NCBI GenBank assembly: GCA_017466065.1
Contig: JAFTUV010000014.1
Span: 1 to 12,553 of the forward strand
Length of the DNA stretch: 12,553 bases
Source: Bacteroidaceae bacterium
Lineage (GTDB): Bacteria; Bacteroidota; Bacteroidia; Bacteroidales; Bacteroidaceae
Direction: 5' to 3'
This document shows, piece after piece, positions 1 through 7,214 of this stretch (position 1 is the stretch's first letter; each line of letters starts with the position of its first letter). Under the pieces are notes generated by a model. It had not been told where the DNA came from and ran no database searches. It saw only the letters and a list, made by a program, of their open reading frames with translations. A program made the translations under genes and the position numbers.

Positions 1-133
1 AGTATTCTGCGACGCTGTAGGCAAGCGTACAAATGCCGGGGATATGTTGGTATCCTGCTAAGCGCACGGGTCATGCCGTGAATCAAGGTGGCACCGCGGA
101 TAGTGTTGCACTTGCAAAGCAATGTGCTTTATT
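1..133 (+). promoter_or_regulatory. T-box riboswitch, 3' part of the trp operon leader
   Basis: The conserved T-box element AAGGTGGCACCGCGG lies at 85-99. It is preceded by a small hairpin (CACGG 65-69 with CCGTG 76-80), as expected for stem III, and followed at 134-141 by CGTCCTTG, whose CCTTG can pair with CAAGG at 84-88 to form the antiterminator. In this family an uncharged tRNA acceptor end pairs with the T-box bulge and stabilises the antiterminator. Placement just before trpE implies tRNA(Trp) as ligand. Stem I is not complete: the window starts inside the leader, so promoter and 5' strand are missing. A TGG triplet at 48-50 could be the specifier, but I could not fold the specifier loop with confidence. 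Confidence 0.9.
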
Positions 134-176
134 CGTCCTTGACAGATAAGTTGAATTCTGTCAAGGGCGTTTTCTG
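134..176 (+). terminator. T-box regulated intrinsic terminator (T1)
   Basis: A 13-base stem pairs 134-146 with 157-169 with a single T-G wobble and is followed by a T-rich stretch (TTTTCTGTTTT). Its 5' strand contains the CCTTG that the antiterminator needs, so terminator and antiterminator are mutually exclusive, as in standard T-box leaders. Confidence 0.88.
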
Positions 177-182
177 TTTTAT

Positions 183-224
183 AACTCCTTTGACAGTGAT
201 AAGTCAAAGGAGTTTTTCCTTTTT
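183..224 (+). terminator. second terminator-like hairpin in the trp leader (T2)
   Basis: A perfect 12-bp stem (183-194 with 203-214, 8-base loop) is followed by TTTTTCCTTTTT. It lies downstream of the T-box terminator and directly before the trpE ribosome binding site (AGGAGGT, about 228-233). Its 5' strand (CCTTTGACAG, 187-196) nearly repeats the 5' strand of T1 and can pair with the 3' strand of T1 (158-166) with one bulged base. As drawn it should stop transcription on its own unless disrupted. Confidence 0.75.
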
Positions 225-239
225 ACAGGAGGTAATGTT

Positions 240-1706
240 ATGAACTTTTCACCCACTTTCAGTGAAGTCAAAAAAATTGCATCCACCGGTAAATATGATG
301 TGCTGCCGGTCAGCTGTGAAATTTTATCGGACTTCACAACACCCATTGAAACAATGAAGATACTGAAAAACGTATCGACTCACTGCTATATGCTGGAATC
401 CGCACAGGCAAATGAAATATGGGGACGTTATACGTTCCTCGGCTTTGACCCGAAAATGGAGATCACTTGTATAGATGGTGAAATGAAGATTGGGAATCTC
501 AAGGTAAAGACAAATAATCCGTCTGACTACCTTCGTCAGATCCTTGCCGATTATAAAAGTCCCCGCTTTGATTATATCCCTTCTTTCACGGGTGGTCTTG
601 TCGGATACTTCTCCTACGATTATCTCGGATACAGCGAACCGACTGTCAAGTGCGATGTGGAAGACAACGAAGCTTTCAAGGACGTCGATCTGATGCTTTT
701 TGATAAGGTCATCGCCTTTGACAATCTGAGACAGAAAATTATCCTCATCGTCAATATGCCACTTGACGATGTAGAGGTCGGCTACAATAAGGCGGTCATG
801 GAGTTAAAACAGCTTGTCGAGCTTCTTCGTAACGGTGAAAAGAAAAACGAACCGGGCGGTAAGCTGCTTGGCGAAGTTACACCGCTGTTTAACAAAGAAC
901 AGTTCTGCGGTATGGTTGAAAAAGCGAAGCATCATATCCGCGAGGGCGATATCTTCCAGATCGTGCTGTCCAACCGTCTGAGTGCTCCCTTTGAAGGTAG
1001 TCTCTTAAACACCTACCGTGTACTCCGCACTATCAACCCTTCACCGTATATGTTCTATTTCTCGGGCACCGATGTAGAGGTTGCAGGAGCTTCTCCTGAA
1101 ACTTTGGTTAAACTGGAAAACGGCGTGCTGCATACCTTTCCCCTTGCGGGAACCAGACCGAGGGGCAAAACTGTGGAAGAAGACAAAGCTCTCGAAACAG
1201 AACTGCTTGCTGACGAAAAAGAACTTGCCGAACACAATATGCTGGTCGATTTAGGACGAAACGATCTCGGAAAAATAAGTAAGTTCGGTACTGTACAGGT
1301 CGAAAAGCTCCATTCCATCGAACGCTTCTCCCATGTTATGCACATCGGCTCTACGGTGCGTGGTGAGATCAGCGAAAATCACGATGCGCTGGATGCCATT
1401 GAAGCGGTATTACCTGCTGGAACGCTTTCCGGTGCGCCGAAGATCAGAGCTTGCCAGTTGATCGGAGCGCTTGAAAACAACAAGCGCGGCATCTATGGTG
1501 GTGCCATTGGTTATATCGACTTCACGGGGAATATGGATACCTGTATTGCCATCCGCATTGCTTATAAGAAGAACGGTAAAGTATTTGTGAGAAGCGGCGC
1601 CGGCATTGTGGCTGACTCGGTTCCCGAAAAGGAATTTGAAGAATGCCTGAACAAAGCTAAATCTTCGCTTAAAGCACTTCAACTTGCACAGGAGGCAGAA
1701 TTATGA
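240..1706 (+). CDS. trpE: anthranilate synthase component I
   Basis: TrpE (488 aa) turns chorismate into anthranilate, using ammonia supplied by the glutamine amidotransferase TrpG; first committed step of tryptophan synthesis, cytoplasmic. The N-terminal domain carries MLES at residues 51-54, matching the LLES tryptophan-feedback motif of the family. The C-terminal chorismate-binding domain shows GASPETLV, PLAGTRPRG, GRNDLG (from about 339) and PAGTLSGAPK (392-401). Length is normal. The ATG at 240 follows AGGAGGT at good spacing. The stop overlaps the trpG start (ATGA). Regulation is expected at two levels: T-box antitermination in the leader and feedback by tryptophan. The amidotransferase partner is a separate gene rather than a fusion. 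A para-aminobenzoate synthase is unlikely given the full trp context. Confidence 0.97.
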   Translation: MNFSPTFSEVKKIASTGKYDVLPVSCEILSDFTTPIETMKILKNVSTHCYMLESAQANEIWGRYTFLGFDPKMEITCIDGEMKIGNLKVKTNNPSDYLRQILADYKSPRFDYIPSFTGGLVGYFSYDYLGYSEPTVKCDVEDNEAFKDVDLMLFDKVIAFDNLRQKIILIVNMPLDDVEVGYNKAVMELKQLVELLRNGEKKNEPGGKLLGEVTPLFNKEQFCGMVEKAKHHIREGDIFQIVLSNRLSAPFEGSLLNTYRVLRTINPSPYMFYFSGTDVEVAGASPETLVKLENGVLHTFPLAGTRPRGKTVEEDKALETELLADEKELAEHNMLVDLGRNDLGKISKFGTVQVEKLHSIERFSHVMHIGSTVRGEISENHDALDAIEAVLPAGTLSGAPKIRACQLIGALENNKRGIYGGAIGYIDFTGNMDTCIAIRIAYKKNGKVFVRSGAGIVADSVPEKEFEECLNKAKSSLKALQLAQEAEL

Positions 1707-2272
1707 TTCTTCTGATTGATAACTACGACAGCTTTTCCTATAACCTTTTTCAACTCATCGGTGAGATTGAGCCGGATATCAAGGTCATCCGCAACGATGA
1801 AATGACGGTGGAAGAGATAAGAAAACTAAACCCCGCCCGTATTATTCTTTCCCCGGGGCCCGGCAGACCCGAGGACGCAGGCGTTATTATTGAAGCCGCA
1901 AAAACACTCGGCAAAGACATACCGATTCTCGGTGTTTGCCTCGGTCATCAGGCGATATGCGCTGCATTCGGTGCGACTGTCACATACGCAAAGGAGTTGA
2001 TGCACGGAAAGCAGTCGGATGTTAAGTTTGATGCGGATTGCCCGCTGTTCAAGGGTTGTCCTGAAATTGCATCGGTTGCCCGTTATCATTCCCTTGCAGC
2101 GGATGCCGACACTATCCCCGAAGAATTAAAAATAACCGCTCTCACCACAGACGGCGAGATAATGGCGGTACAGCACAAAGAATATCCCATCTACGGCGTA
2201 CAGTTCCATCCCGAATCCATTATGACACCGGATGGAAAGCAGATGCTTAGAAATTTTATAAAGGAGATATGA
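1703..2272 (+). CDS. trpG: anthranilate synthase component II, glutamine amidotransferase
   Basis: Class I glutamine amidotransferase of 189 aa that releases ammonia from glutamine and channels it to TrpE. The triad is visible: Cys79 in GVCLGHQAI, His169 and Glu171 in QFHPESI. The oxyanion region PGPGRPEDAG starts near residue 51. The N-terminus MILLIDNYDSFSYNL is typical. The start overlaps the trpE stop by 4 bases, consistent with translational coupling and equal dosage of the two subunits. Members of this family can also serve PabB (as PabA), so dual use in folate synthesis is possible. No fusion to TrpD as seen in enterobacteria. Confidence 0.96.
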   Translation: MILLIDNYDSFSYNLFQLIGEIEPDIKVIRNDEMTVEEIRKLNPARIILSPGPGRPEDAGVIIEAAKTLGKDIPILGVCLGHQAICAAFGATVTYAKELMHGKQSDVKFDADCPLFKGCPEIASVARYHSLAADADTIPEELKITALTTDGEIMAVQHKEYPIYGVQFHPESIMTPDGKQMLRNFIKEI

Positions 2273-2275
2273 GCC

Positions 2276-3301
2276 ATGATTAGAGAAGCAATTGTAAAGA
2301 TCGTAAATAAAGAAGACCTCACCTACGATGAGGCGTATACCGTCATGAACGAAATTATGAGCGGTGAGACCACACCCACACAGAATGCCGCTTTTCTCGC
2401 TGCACTCTCTACCAAAAGTGCAAGAGCCGAAACTACGGACGAGATCGCAGGCTGTGCGGCCGCTATGAGAGCGCACGCTACCAAGGTGGAAACCGGCATG
2501 GAACTCTTTGAAATTGTCGGTACCGGCGGTGACAACGCTCACAGCTTTAATATTTCCACTACCTCTGCTCTCGTTGCGGCGGCAGGCGGTATGAAGGTCG
2601 CAAAGCACGGCAACAGAGCCGCATCCTCGCAGTGCGGAACAGCAGATTGTCTGGAAGCCCTGGGCGTTAATATTCAGCAGAGTCCCGCAAGATGTATAGA
2701 ACTACTGAACGAAGTAGGAATGTGCTTCTTCTTCGCACAGAAATATCACACCTCTATGAAGTATGTGGGTGCTATCCGAAAAGAACTCGGTTTCCGCACC
2801 GTGTTCAACATTCTCGGACCGTTGACCAATCCCGGTACACCTTCCATGCAGCTTCTTGGTGTCTATGACGATTATCTCGTGGAGCCGCTCGCACAGGTTC
2901 TTATTAATCTCGGAATCAAGCGTGGCATGGTGGTATACGGACAGGATAAGCTGGATGAAATTTCGATGAGCGCACCGACTACGATATGCGAGATCCGAGA
3001 CGGCTGGTTCAAATCTTCGGTTATCACACCCGAAGACTTCGGCTTTGAGCGCTGTACCAAAGAAGACCTGAAGGGCGGCACGCCCGAAGAAAACGCCAAA
3101 ATTACCCTTGCTATCTTAAACGGTGAAAGAGGTCATAAGAGAAATGCCGTTTTGATGAACGCAGGTGCGGCGCTCTATATCGGTGGCAAGGCTGATAGTA
3201 TGAGGGACGGCATTGCACTTGCTGCAGAGATCGTTGACTCCGGAAAAGCTCTTGCAACGCTGAATAAACTTATCGAAGTCAGCAACCGCCCGGAGGTGTA
3301 A
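2276..3301 (+). CDS. trpD: anthranilate phosphoribosyltransferase
   Basis: TrpD (341 aa) transfers phosphoribose from PRPP to anthranilate, the second step of the pathway. The PRPP-binding signature GTGGD is at residues 82-86, followed by [15 protein letters not shown] and the KHGNRAASS segment (110-118); a second conserved block is [14 protein letters not shown]. Length matches the family. The gene begins 3 bases after trpG with AAGGAG about 10 bases upstream. It is a stand-alone enzyme, not a TrpG-TrpD fusion. Confidence 0.96.
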   Translation: MIREAIVKIVNKEDLTYDEAYTVMNEIMSGETTPTQNAAFLAALSTKSARAETTDEIAGCAAAMRAHATKVETGMELFEIVGTGGDNAHSFNISTTSALVAAAGGMKVAKHGNRAASSQCGTADCLEALGVNIQQSPARCIELLNEVGMCFFFAQKYHTSMKYVGAIRKELGFRTVFNILGPLTNPGTPSMQLLGVYDDYLVEPLAQVLINLGIKRGMVVYGQDKLDEISMSAPTTICEIRDGWFKSSVITPEDFGFERCTKEDLKGGTPEENAKITLAILNGERGHKRNAVLMNAGAALYIGGKADSMRDGIALAAEIVDSGKALATLNKLIEVSNRPEV

Positions 3302-3303
3302 GT

Positions 3304-4086
3304 ATGACGATTCTTGACCAGCTTGCCGACTACGCACGAGAACGTGTAGCTGAGGCAAAAAAGAAAATACCGCTTGAAGATATTAAACGACAAGCGTTAT
3401 TAATGCCCAAAGGCATCTTCGCTTTTGAAAACGCACTCAAAAAGCCGGGGATATCCTTTATCTGCGAGTGCAAAAAAGCATCCCCGTCCAAAGGGCTTAT
3501 TGCTCCGGATTTCCCGTATTTGCAGATTGCAAAGGATTACGAAGCGGCAGGCGCAGACTGTATCTCGATACTGACCGAGCCGAAATGGTTTTTGGGGCGT
3601 GATGAATACCTGAAGGAAATCGCTAACACTGTCAATATTCCTTGCCTTCGCAAGGATTTTACGGTGGATGAGTATATGATCTATGAGGCAAAGGCGCTGG
3701 GCGCATCGGCGGTGCTGCTGATCTGCTCTATACTGACCGAAGAAGAACTGCGGGAATACATCTATCTCTGCGATGAGCTTGGGCTTTCCGCGTTAGTTGA
3801 GGCGCACGATGAAACAGAAGTATGTGTGGCAGTAAAAGCAGGAGCACGCATTATCGGTGTCAACAACCGCAATCTTAATGATTTTTCTGTTGATACGGAC
3901 AACAGTATAAAGCTGCGGAGACTCATTCCCAAAAATGTTCTGTTTGTTTCCGAAAGCGGAGTAAGCAGTTCCGAAGATGTGGCGAAGCTCCGTGAAATCG
4001 GCGCAGATGCGGTGCTCATCGGCGAAACTCTGATGAGGGCACCTGACAAGATAGCCAAGCTCAATGAACTGCGAGGTGCGGTATGA
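3304..4086 (+). CDS. trpC: indole-3-glycerol phosphate synthase
   Basis: TrpC (260 aa) closes and decarboxylates CdRP to indole-3-glycerol phosphate. TIM-barrel landmarks are present: ECKKASPSKG with Glu55 and Lys57, LRKDF with the catalytic lysine at 117, VEAH with Glu166, GVNNRNL around 185-191, SESGV with Glu217, and the phosphate-binding ADAVLIGE near the C-terminus. It starts 2 bases after the trpD stop and overlaps trpF by 4 bases. Here it is separate from TrpF, unlike the E. coli bifunctional protein. Confidence 0.96.
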   Translation: MTILDQLADYARERVAEAKKKIPLEDIKRQALLMPKGIFAFENALKKPGISFICECKKASPSKGLIAPDFPYLQIAKDYEAAGADCISILTEPKWFLGRDEYLKEIANTVNIPCLRKDFTVDEYMIYEAKALGASAVLLICSILTEEELREYIYLCDELGLSALVEAHDETEVCVAVKAGARIIGVNNRNLNDFSVDTDNSIKLRRLIPKNVLFVSESGVSSSEDVAKLREIGADAVLIGETLMRAPDKIAKLNELRGAV

Positions 4087-4691
4087 CAAAGATAAAGCTG
4101 TGCGGACTATCCCGTGCTTGTGATATTGAAGCAGCAAACGAACTAATGCCGGACTATATCGGATTCGTCTTCGCACCGAGAAGTAAGCGGTATGTAACAC
4201 CTGAAACAGCAACAGAATTGAAAAGGTTGCTTGTTCCTGATATAAAAGCAGTCGGTGTGTTTGTGAATGAGTATCCGGAAACCGTTGCCGACCTTTTGAA
4301 TAGCGGTGTTATCGACATAGCCCAGCTTCACGGTGATGAGGATGGGGACTATATTAAGCGGTTGCGGCAGCTAACCGATAAACCTATCATTAGGGCTTTT
4401 CGCATTAAAAACGCAAATGACATTGAAACTGCTGAACAGAGCACTGCGGATTATATTCTGCTTGACTCCGGTGCCGGTACCGGAACGGTATTTGATTGGA
4501 AGCTAATAGCAAAGATCAACAGGCCATATTTCCTTGCGGGCGGACTGGATACAGAGAATGTGAGTGAAGCAATCAATGTATTAAAGCCCTTTGCGGTGGA
4601 TGTCAGTTCCAGCATTGAAACAAACGGACTCAAAGATAAAAACAAAATGGCGGCATTTGTTGCCGCTGTCAGAAAGGAAGAGAGATCATGA
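4083..4691 (+). CDS. trpF: phosphoribosylanthranilate isomerase
   Basis: TrpF (202 aa) catalyses the Amadori rearrangement of PRA to CdRP, the step before TrpC. The general base cysteine is Cys7 in KLCGLS and the general acid is Asp128 in [25 protein letters not shown] and the phosphate loop LAGGL are also recognisable. The start ATG overlaps the trpC stop (ATGA), and the stop in turn overlaps the trpB start, so trpC-F-B are probably translationally coupled. Confidence 0.95.
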   Translation: MTKIKLCGLSRACDIEAANELMPDYIGFVFAPRSKRYVTPETATELKRLLVPDIKAVGVFVNEYPETVADLLNSGVIDIAQLHGDEDGDYIKRLRQLTDKPIIRAFRIKNANDIETAEQSTADYILLDSGAGTGTVFDWKLIAKINRPYFLAGGLDTENVSEAINVLKPFAVDVSSSIETNGLKDKNKMAAFVAAVRKEERS

Positions 4692-5878
4692 CAAATAAAG
4701 AAGGACGCTTTGGCATTCACGGCGGTCAGTACATCCCCGAAACGCTGATGAATGCGGTCATAGAACTGGAAGAAGCGTATAATCACTATAAAAGCGATCC
4801 CGAATTTAACAGAGAACTTACCGAGCTTTTTAACGAATATGCAGGCAGACCTTCACGGCTTTATTACGCTGAGAAAATGACACGTGACCTCGGCGGTGCA
4901 AAGATTTACCTCAAGCGTGAGGATCTCAACCACACGGGAGCGCATAAGATCAACAATGTACTCGGTCAGGCACTTCTTGCAAAGAAGATGGGCAAAACTC
5001 GATTGATAGCTGAAACAGGAGCCGGTCAGCACGGTGTCGCCACGGCAACTGCCGCCGCACTAATGGGAATGGAATGTGTGGTTTTTATGGGCGAAGAGGA
5101 TACTATCCGTCAGGCACTCAATGTGTACCGTATGCGTTTGCTTGGCGCTGAGGTTATTCCTGTCAAGACAGGTACGGCAACTCTTAAAGATGCTGTATCC
5201 GAAGCTATGCGCGAATGGACTTCCCGTATTTCCGATACCCACTACTGTCTCGGCTCTGTTATGGGACCGCATCCGTTCCCGACCATCGTCCGTGATTTTC
5301 AGGCCGTTATCTCAAAAGAAATCAAGGAGCAGATTCTTGCCAAAGAGGGCAGACTTCCCGATGCAGTCATCGCCTGTGTAGGCGGCGGTTCCAACGCCAT
5401 CGGCAGCTTCTACAACTTCATCGAGGATGAAGGCGTAAGGCTGATTGGTTGTGAAGCAGCAGGCAGAGGTATTGATACCTTTGAAACAGCGGCGACTATC
5501 GCTACCGGCAGACTCGGTATCTTCCACGGAATGAAGTCCTATTTCTGTCAGGATAAAGACGGACAGATCGCTCCGGTTTATTCTATTTCCGCAGGTCTTG
5601 ACTATCCCGGTGTCGGTCCCGAGCACGCACATCTGCACGACATCGGCAGAGCCGAATATGTGCCTGTCACCGATGATGAGGCGGTAAACGCTTTTGAATA
5701 TCTTGCCAAGACCGAGGGCATTATTCCGGCTATTGAGTCTGCTCATGCTGTTGCTCACGCTATCAAGCTCGCACCTACGATGGATCGAGATAAAATAATC
5801 GTTATCACCATATCCGGCAGAGGCGACAAGGATTGTGCCGCTATTGCCCGTTACAGAGGGGAGGATATCCATGAGTAA
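4688..5878 (+). CDS. trpB: tryptophan synthase beta subunit
   Basis: TrpB (396 aa) condenses serine with indole to give L-tryptophan using PLP. The Schiff-base lysine is Lys87 in HTGAHKINN and the catalytic Glu109 is in [10 protein letters not shown]. The PLP phosphate-binding loop GGGSNAIG and the C-terminal SGRGDKD are present. The sequence and the adjacent trpA fit the TrpB1 type that works in an alpha2beta2 complex with indole channelling, not the stand-alone TrpB2. It overlaps trpF by 4 bases and trpA by 8. Confidence 0.97.
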   Translation: MTNKEGRFGIHGGQYIPETLMNAVIELEEAYNHYKSDPEFNRELTELFNEYAGRPSRLYYAEKMTRDLGGAKIYLKREDLNHTGAHKINNVLGQALLAKKMGKTRLIAETGAGQHGVATATAAALMGMECVVFMGEEDTIRQALNVYRMRLLGAEVIPVKTGTATLKDAVSEAMREWTSRISDTHYCLGSVMGPHPFPTIVRDFQAVISKEIKEQILAKEGRLPDAVIACVGGGSNAIGSFYNFIEDEGVRLIGCEAAGRGIDTFETAATIATGRLGIFHGMKSYFCQDKDGQIAPVYSISAGLDYPGVGPEHAHLHDIGRAEYVPVTDDEAVNAFEYLAKTEGIIPAIESAHAVAHAIKLAPTMDRDKIIVITISGRGDKDCAAIARYRGEDIHE

Positions 5879-6641
5879 GATAAAATCAGCATTTGAAAAC
5901 GGAAAGGCGTTTATCGCCTTTATCACCTGCGGCGATCCCGATCTTGAAACTACCGCCGCCGCTGTTCGTGCCGCTGTGGAAAATGGGGCCGACCTCATTG
6001 AACTTGGCATTCCGTTTTCCGATCCCACTGCCGAAGGTCCTGTCATCCAAGGTGCAAACCTGAGAGCGCTGAATGGAGGTATCACGACCGATAAGATCTT
6101 TGCTTTTGTTAAAGAGCTTCGTCGGGATGTGAAAGTGCCGATGGTGTTTATGACCTATGCCAATGTGGTATTCTCATACGGCGCGGAAAAATTCATTTCT
6201 GCATGCAAGGATATTGAGATCGACGGACTTATCCTGCCCGATCTGCCCTTTGAGGAAAAAGAGGAGTTTCAACCGATTTGTAATAAGTATGGTGTCGATC
6301 TGGTATCCCTCATAGCGCCCACATCCGAAAACCGGATTGCCATGATTGCCAAAGAAGCGGAAGGTTTTCTTTATATCGTTTCCAGCCTCGGTGTGACGGG
6401 TACCAGAAGCGAGATTAAGACCGACCTTGCGTCTATCGTTGATGTAGTGCGGCAAAATACCGACATTCCGTGTGCAATCGGCTTCGGCATTTCAACCCCC
6501 GAACAAGCCAAGAAAATGGCGGATATCTCGGACGGTGCTATCGTCGGTTCGGCTATTATAAAACTGCTTGAAAAACATGGCAAAGACGCACCGAAGTATA
6601 TCGGCGAGTATGTAAAGTCAATGAAGGATGCTATCAGATAA
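5871..6641 (+). CDS. trpA: tryptophan synthase alpha subunit
   Basis: TrpA (256 aa) cleaves indole-3-glycerol phosphate to indole and glyceraldehyde 3-phosphate and passes indole to TrpB. I chose the ATG at 5871 rather than an in-frame upstream start at 5835: it gives MSKIKSAF..., has GGGGAGG 6 bases upstream and leaves a short 8-base overlap with trpB. Catalytic Glu44 sits in [11 protein letters not shown], equivalent to E. coli Glu49. The second catalytic acid, Asp60 in E. coli, is Glu55 here (TAEGP). The loop GVTGTRS and the phosphate-binding GFGIS and GSAI are intact. It is the last gene of the operon, followed by a hairpin terminator. Confidence 0.96.
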   Translation: MSKIKSAFENGKAFIAFITCGDPDLETTAAAVRAAVENGADLIELGIPFSDPTAEGPVIQGANLRALNGGITTDKIFAFVKELRRDVKVPMVFMTYANVVFSYGAEKFISACKDIEIDGLILPDLPFEEKEEFQPICNKYGVDLVSLIAPTSENRIAMIAKEAEGFLYIVSSLGVTGTRSEIKTDLASIVDVVRQNTDIPCAIGFGISTPEQAKKMADISDGAIVGSAIIKLLEKHGKDAPKYIGEYVKSMKDAIR

Positions 6642-6646
6642 TAAAG

Positions 6647-6675
6647 AAAGGCGTCGCAGATGCGGCGCCTTTAAT
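6647..6675 (+). terminator. terminator after trpA (repeat copy R1)
   Basis: AAAGGCGTCGC (6647-6657) pairs with GCGGCGCCTTT (6662-6672) with one T-G wobble and a 4-base loop. It begins 5 bases after the trpA stop. The T tract is short (TTTAAT). The same palindrome core recurs near 9956 and 12257. Confidence 0.8.
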
Positions 6676-6698
6676 GTGAATGAATAATCATAGAAATA

Positions 6699-6724
6699 CC
6701 CTCGCTCCATATCTGGAACGGGGG
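6699..6724 (-). terminator. probable terminator of the HxlR-family gene
   Basis: An 11-bp stem with one mismatch and one wobble pairs 6699-6709 with 6714-6724, loop TATC, just past the stop of the minus-strand gene. On the minus strand it is followed by TATTTCTATGATTATT. The plus-strand side is also T-rich, so it may work in both directions. Confidence 0.55.
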
Positions 6725-6729
6725 TTGTT

Positions 6730-7071
6730 TCATTTTGCATCTGCTGTATCGGTCTTGACAGCCCACTGTGCAAGCGGGATAAGGATGGGACCGAGTTCCT
6801 TCGCCTTGTCGGTGGCTTCGTATTCTACACGAATCGGCACCTCTAAAAATTCGGAACGGTGGACAAGACCGTCGGCTTCCAACTCTTGCAAGGATTTGGC
6901 GAGCATCGTGTTGGAAATGCCGCTGATCTTACGCTTCAGATCGTTATAGCGAACAGGCCCGTCCACACCCAACGAGCACAGAATGGCCAGCTTCCATTTT
7001 CCTCCGATCATCTCCATCGCACGCTGAAGCGGACACGTTTCGGTGCAGGGACAGTTATGGCTATGTGACAT
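6730..7071 (-). CDS. HxlR-family winged-helix transcriptional regulator
   Basis: A small DNA-binding protein (113 aa from the chosen start) of the HxlR/MarR-like group. The signature CPLQRAMEMIGGKWKLAIL occupies residues 13-31, followed by the recognition-helix region (LKRKISGISNTMLAKSLQEL) and the wing with EYEATDKAKEL. An in-frame ATG exists at 7092, but the codons after it contain GGAGG, which is positioned as the ribosome binding site for the ATG at 7071, so I prefer 7071. The N-terminus is unusual: Cys7, Cys9 and Cys13 are packed next to two histidines (HSHNCPCTETC), plus Cys32. HxlR proteins such as YodB and HypR sense thiol-reactive or oxidising compounds through cysteines. Divergence from the radical SAM/nitroreductase/flavodoxin operon makes it the likely local regulator; inducer unknown. 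Confidence 0.92.
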   Translation of the reverse strand: MSHSHNCPCTETCPLQRAMEMIGGKWKLAILCSLGVDGPVRYNDLKRKISGISNTMLAKSLQELEADGLVHRSEFLEVPIRVEYEATDKAKELGPILIPLAQWAVKTDTADAK

Positions 7072-7125
7072 ATGCGGTTTCCTCCAACTCATATTTTTCT
7101 TACTTACTCACAATTATTTGCGTAA

Positions 7126-7154
7126 TTGACACGTGTATCGTACAGTATTATAAT
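7126..7154 (+). promoter_or_regulatory. consensus sigma-A type promoter for the radical SAM operon
   Basis: TTGACA at 7126-7131 and TATAAT at 7149-7154 are separated by exactly 17 bases, a full match to the housekeeping consensus. Transcription should start near 7161, about 55 bases before the first gene. Such a strong promoter usually implies repression when off, fitting the adjacent HxlR-type gene. Confidence 0.85.
7134..7144. promoter_or_regulatory. candidate operator palindrome TGTA-TCG-TACA
   Basis: The 11-base palindrome sits between the -35 and -10 boxes of the plus-strand promoter and just downstream of the predicted start of the opposing transcript. A dimeric repressor bound here would block both promoters. 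An overlapping ACACGTGT palindrome occurs at 7129-7136. Assignment to the HxlR protein is inference from position only. Confidence 0.4.
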
Positions 7155-7181
7155 TATAGCAGATAAGTTTTGCGGAGTAAA
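7153..7181 (-). promoter_or_regulatory. candidate promoter for the HxlR-family gene
   Basis: Read on the minus strand, TTTACT (complement of 7176-7181) and TATAAT (complement of 7153-7158) are 17 bases apart. The -10 box overlaps that of the opposing promoter, so both polymerases cannot bind at once. Confidence 0.5.
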
Positions 7182-7214
7182 GAGCAAATTAAGAGTTAGG
7201 AGGAAATTTTTATT

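Noticed and set aside
100..239. Ribosome-mediated trp attenuator with a Trp-rich leader peptide
   Set aside because: No short open frame with tandem TGG codons is present; the T-box element explains the regulation.
2126..2608. 160-residue minus-strand open frame over trpG/trpD
   Set aside because: Spans the boundary of two real genes on the opposite strand and has no start signals or known motifs.
5312..6085. 257-residue open frame on the minus strand opposite trpB and trpA
   Set aside because: Runs antisense to two conserved genes whose motifs are unmistakable; low-complexity Ser/Ala/Arg composition typical of antisense shadows.
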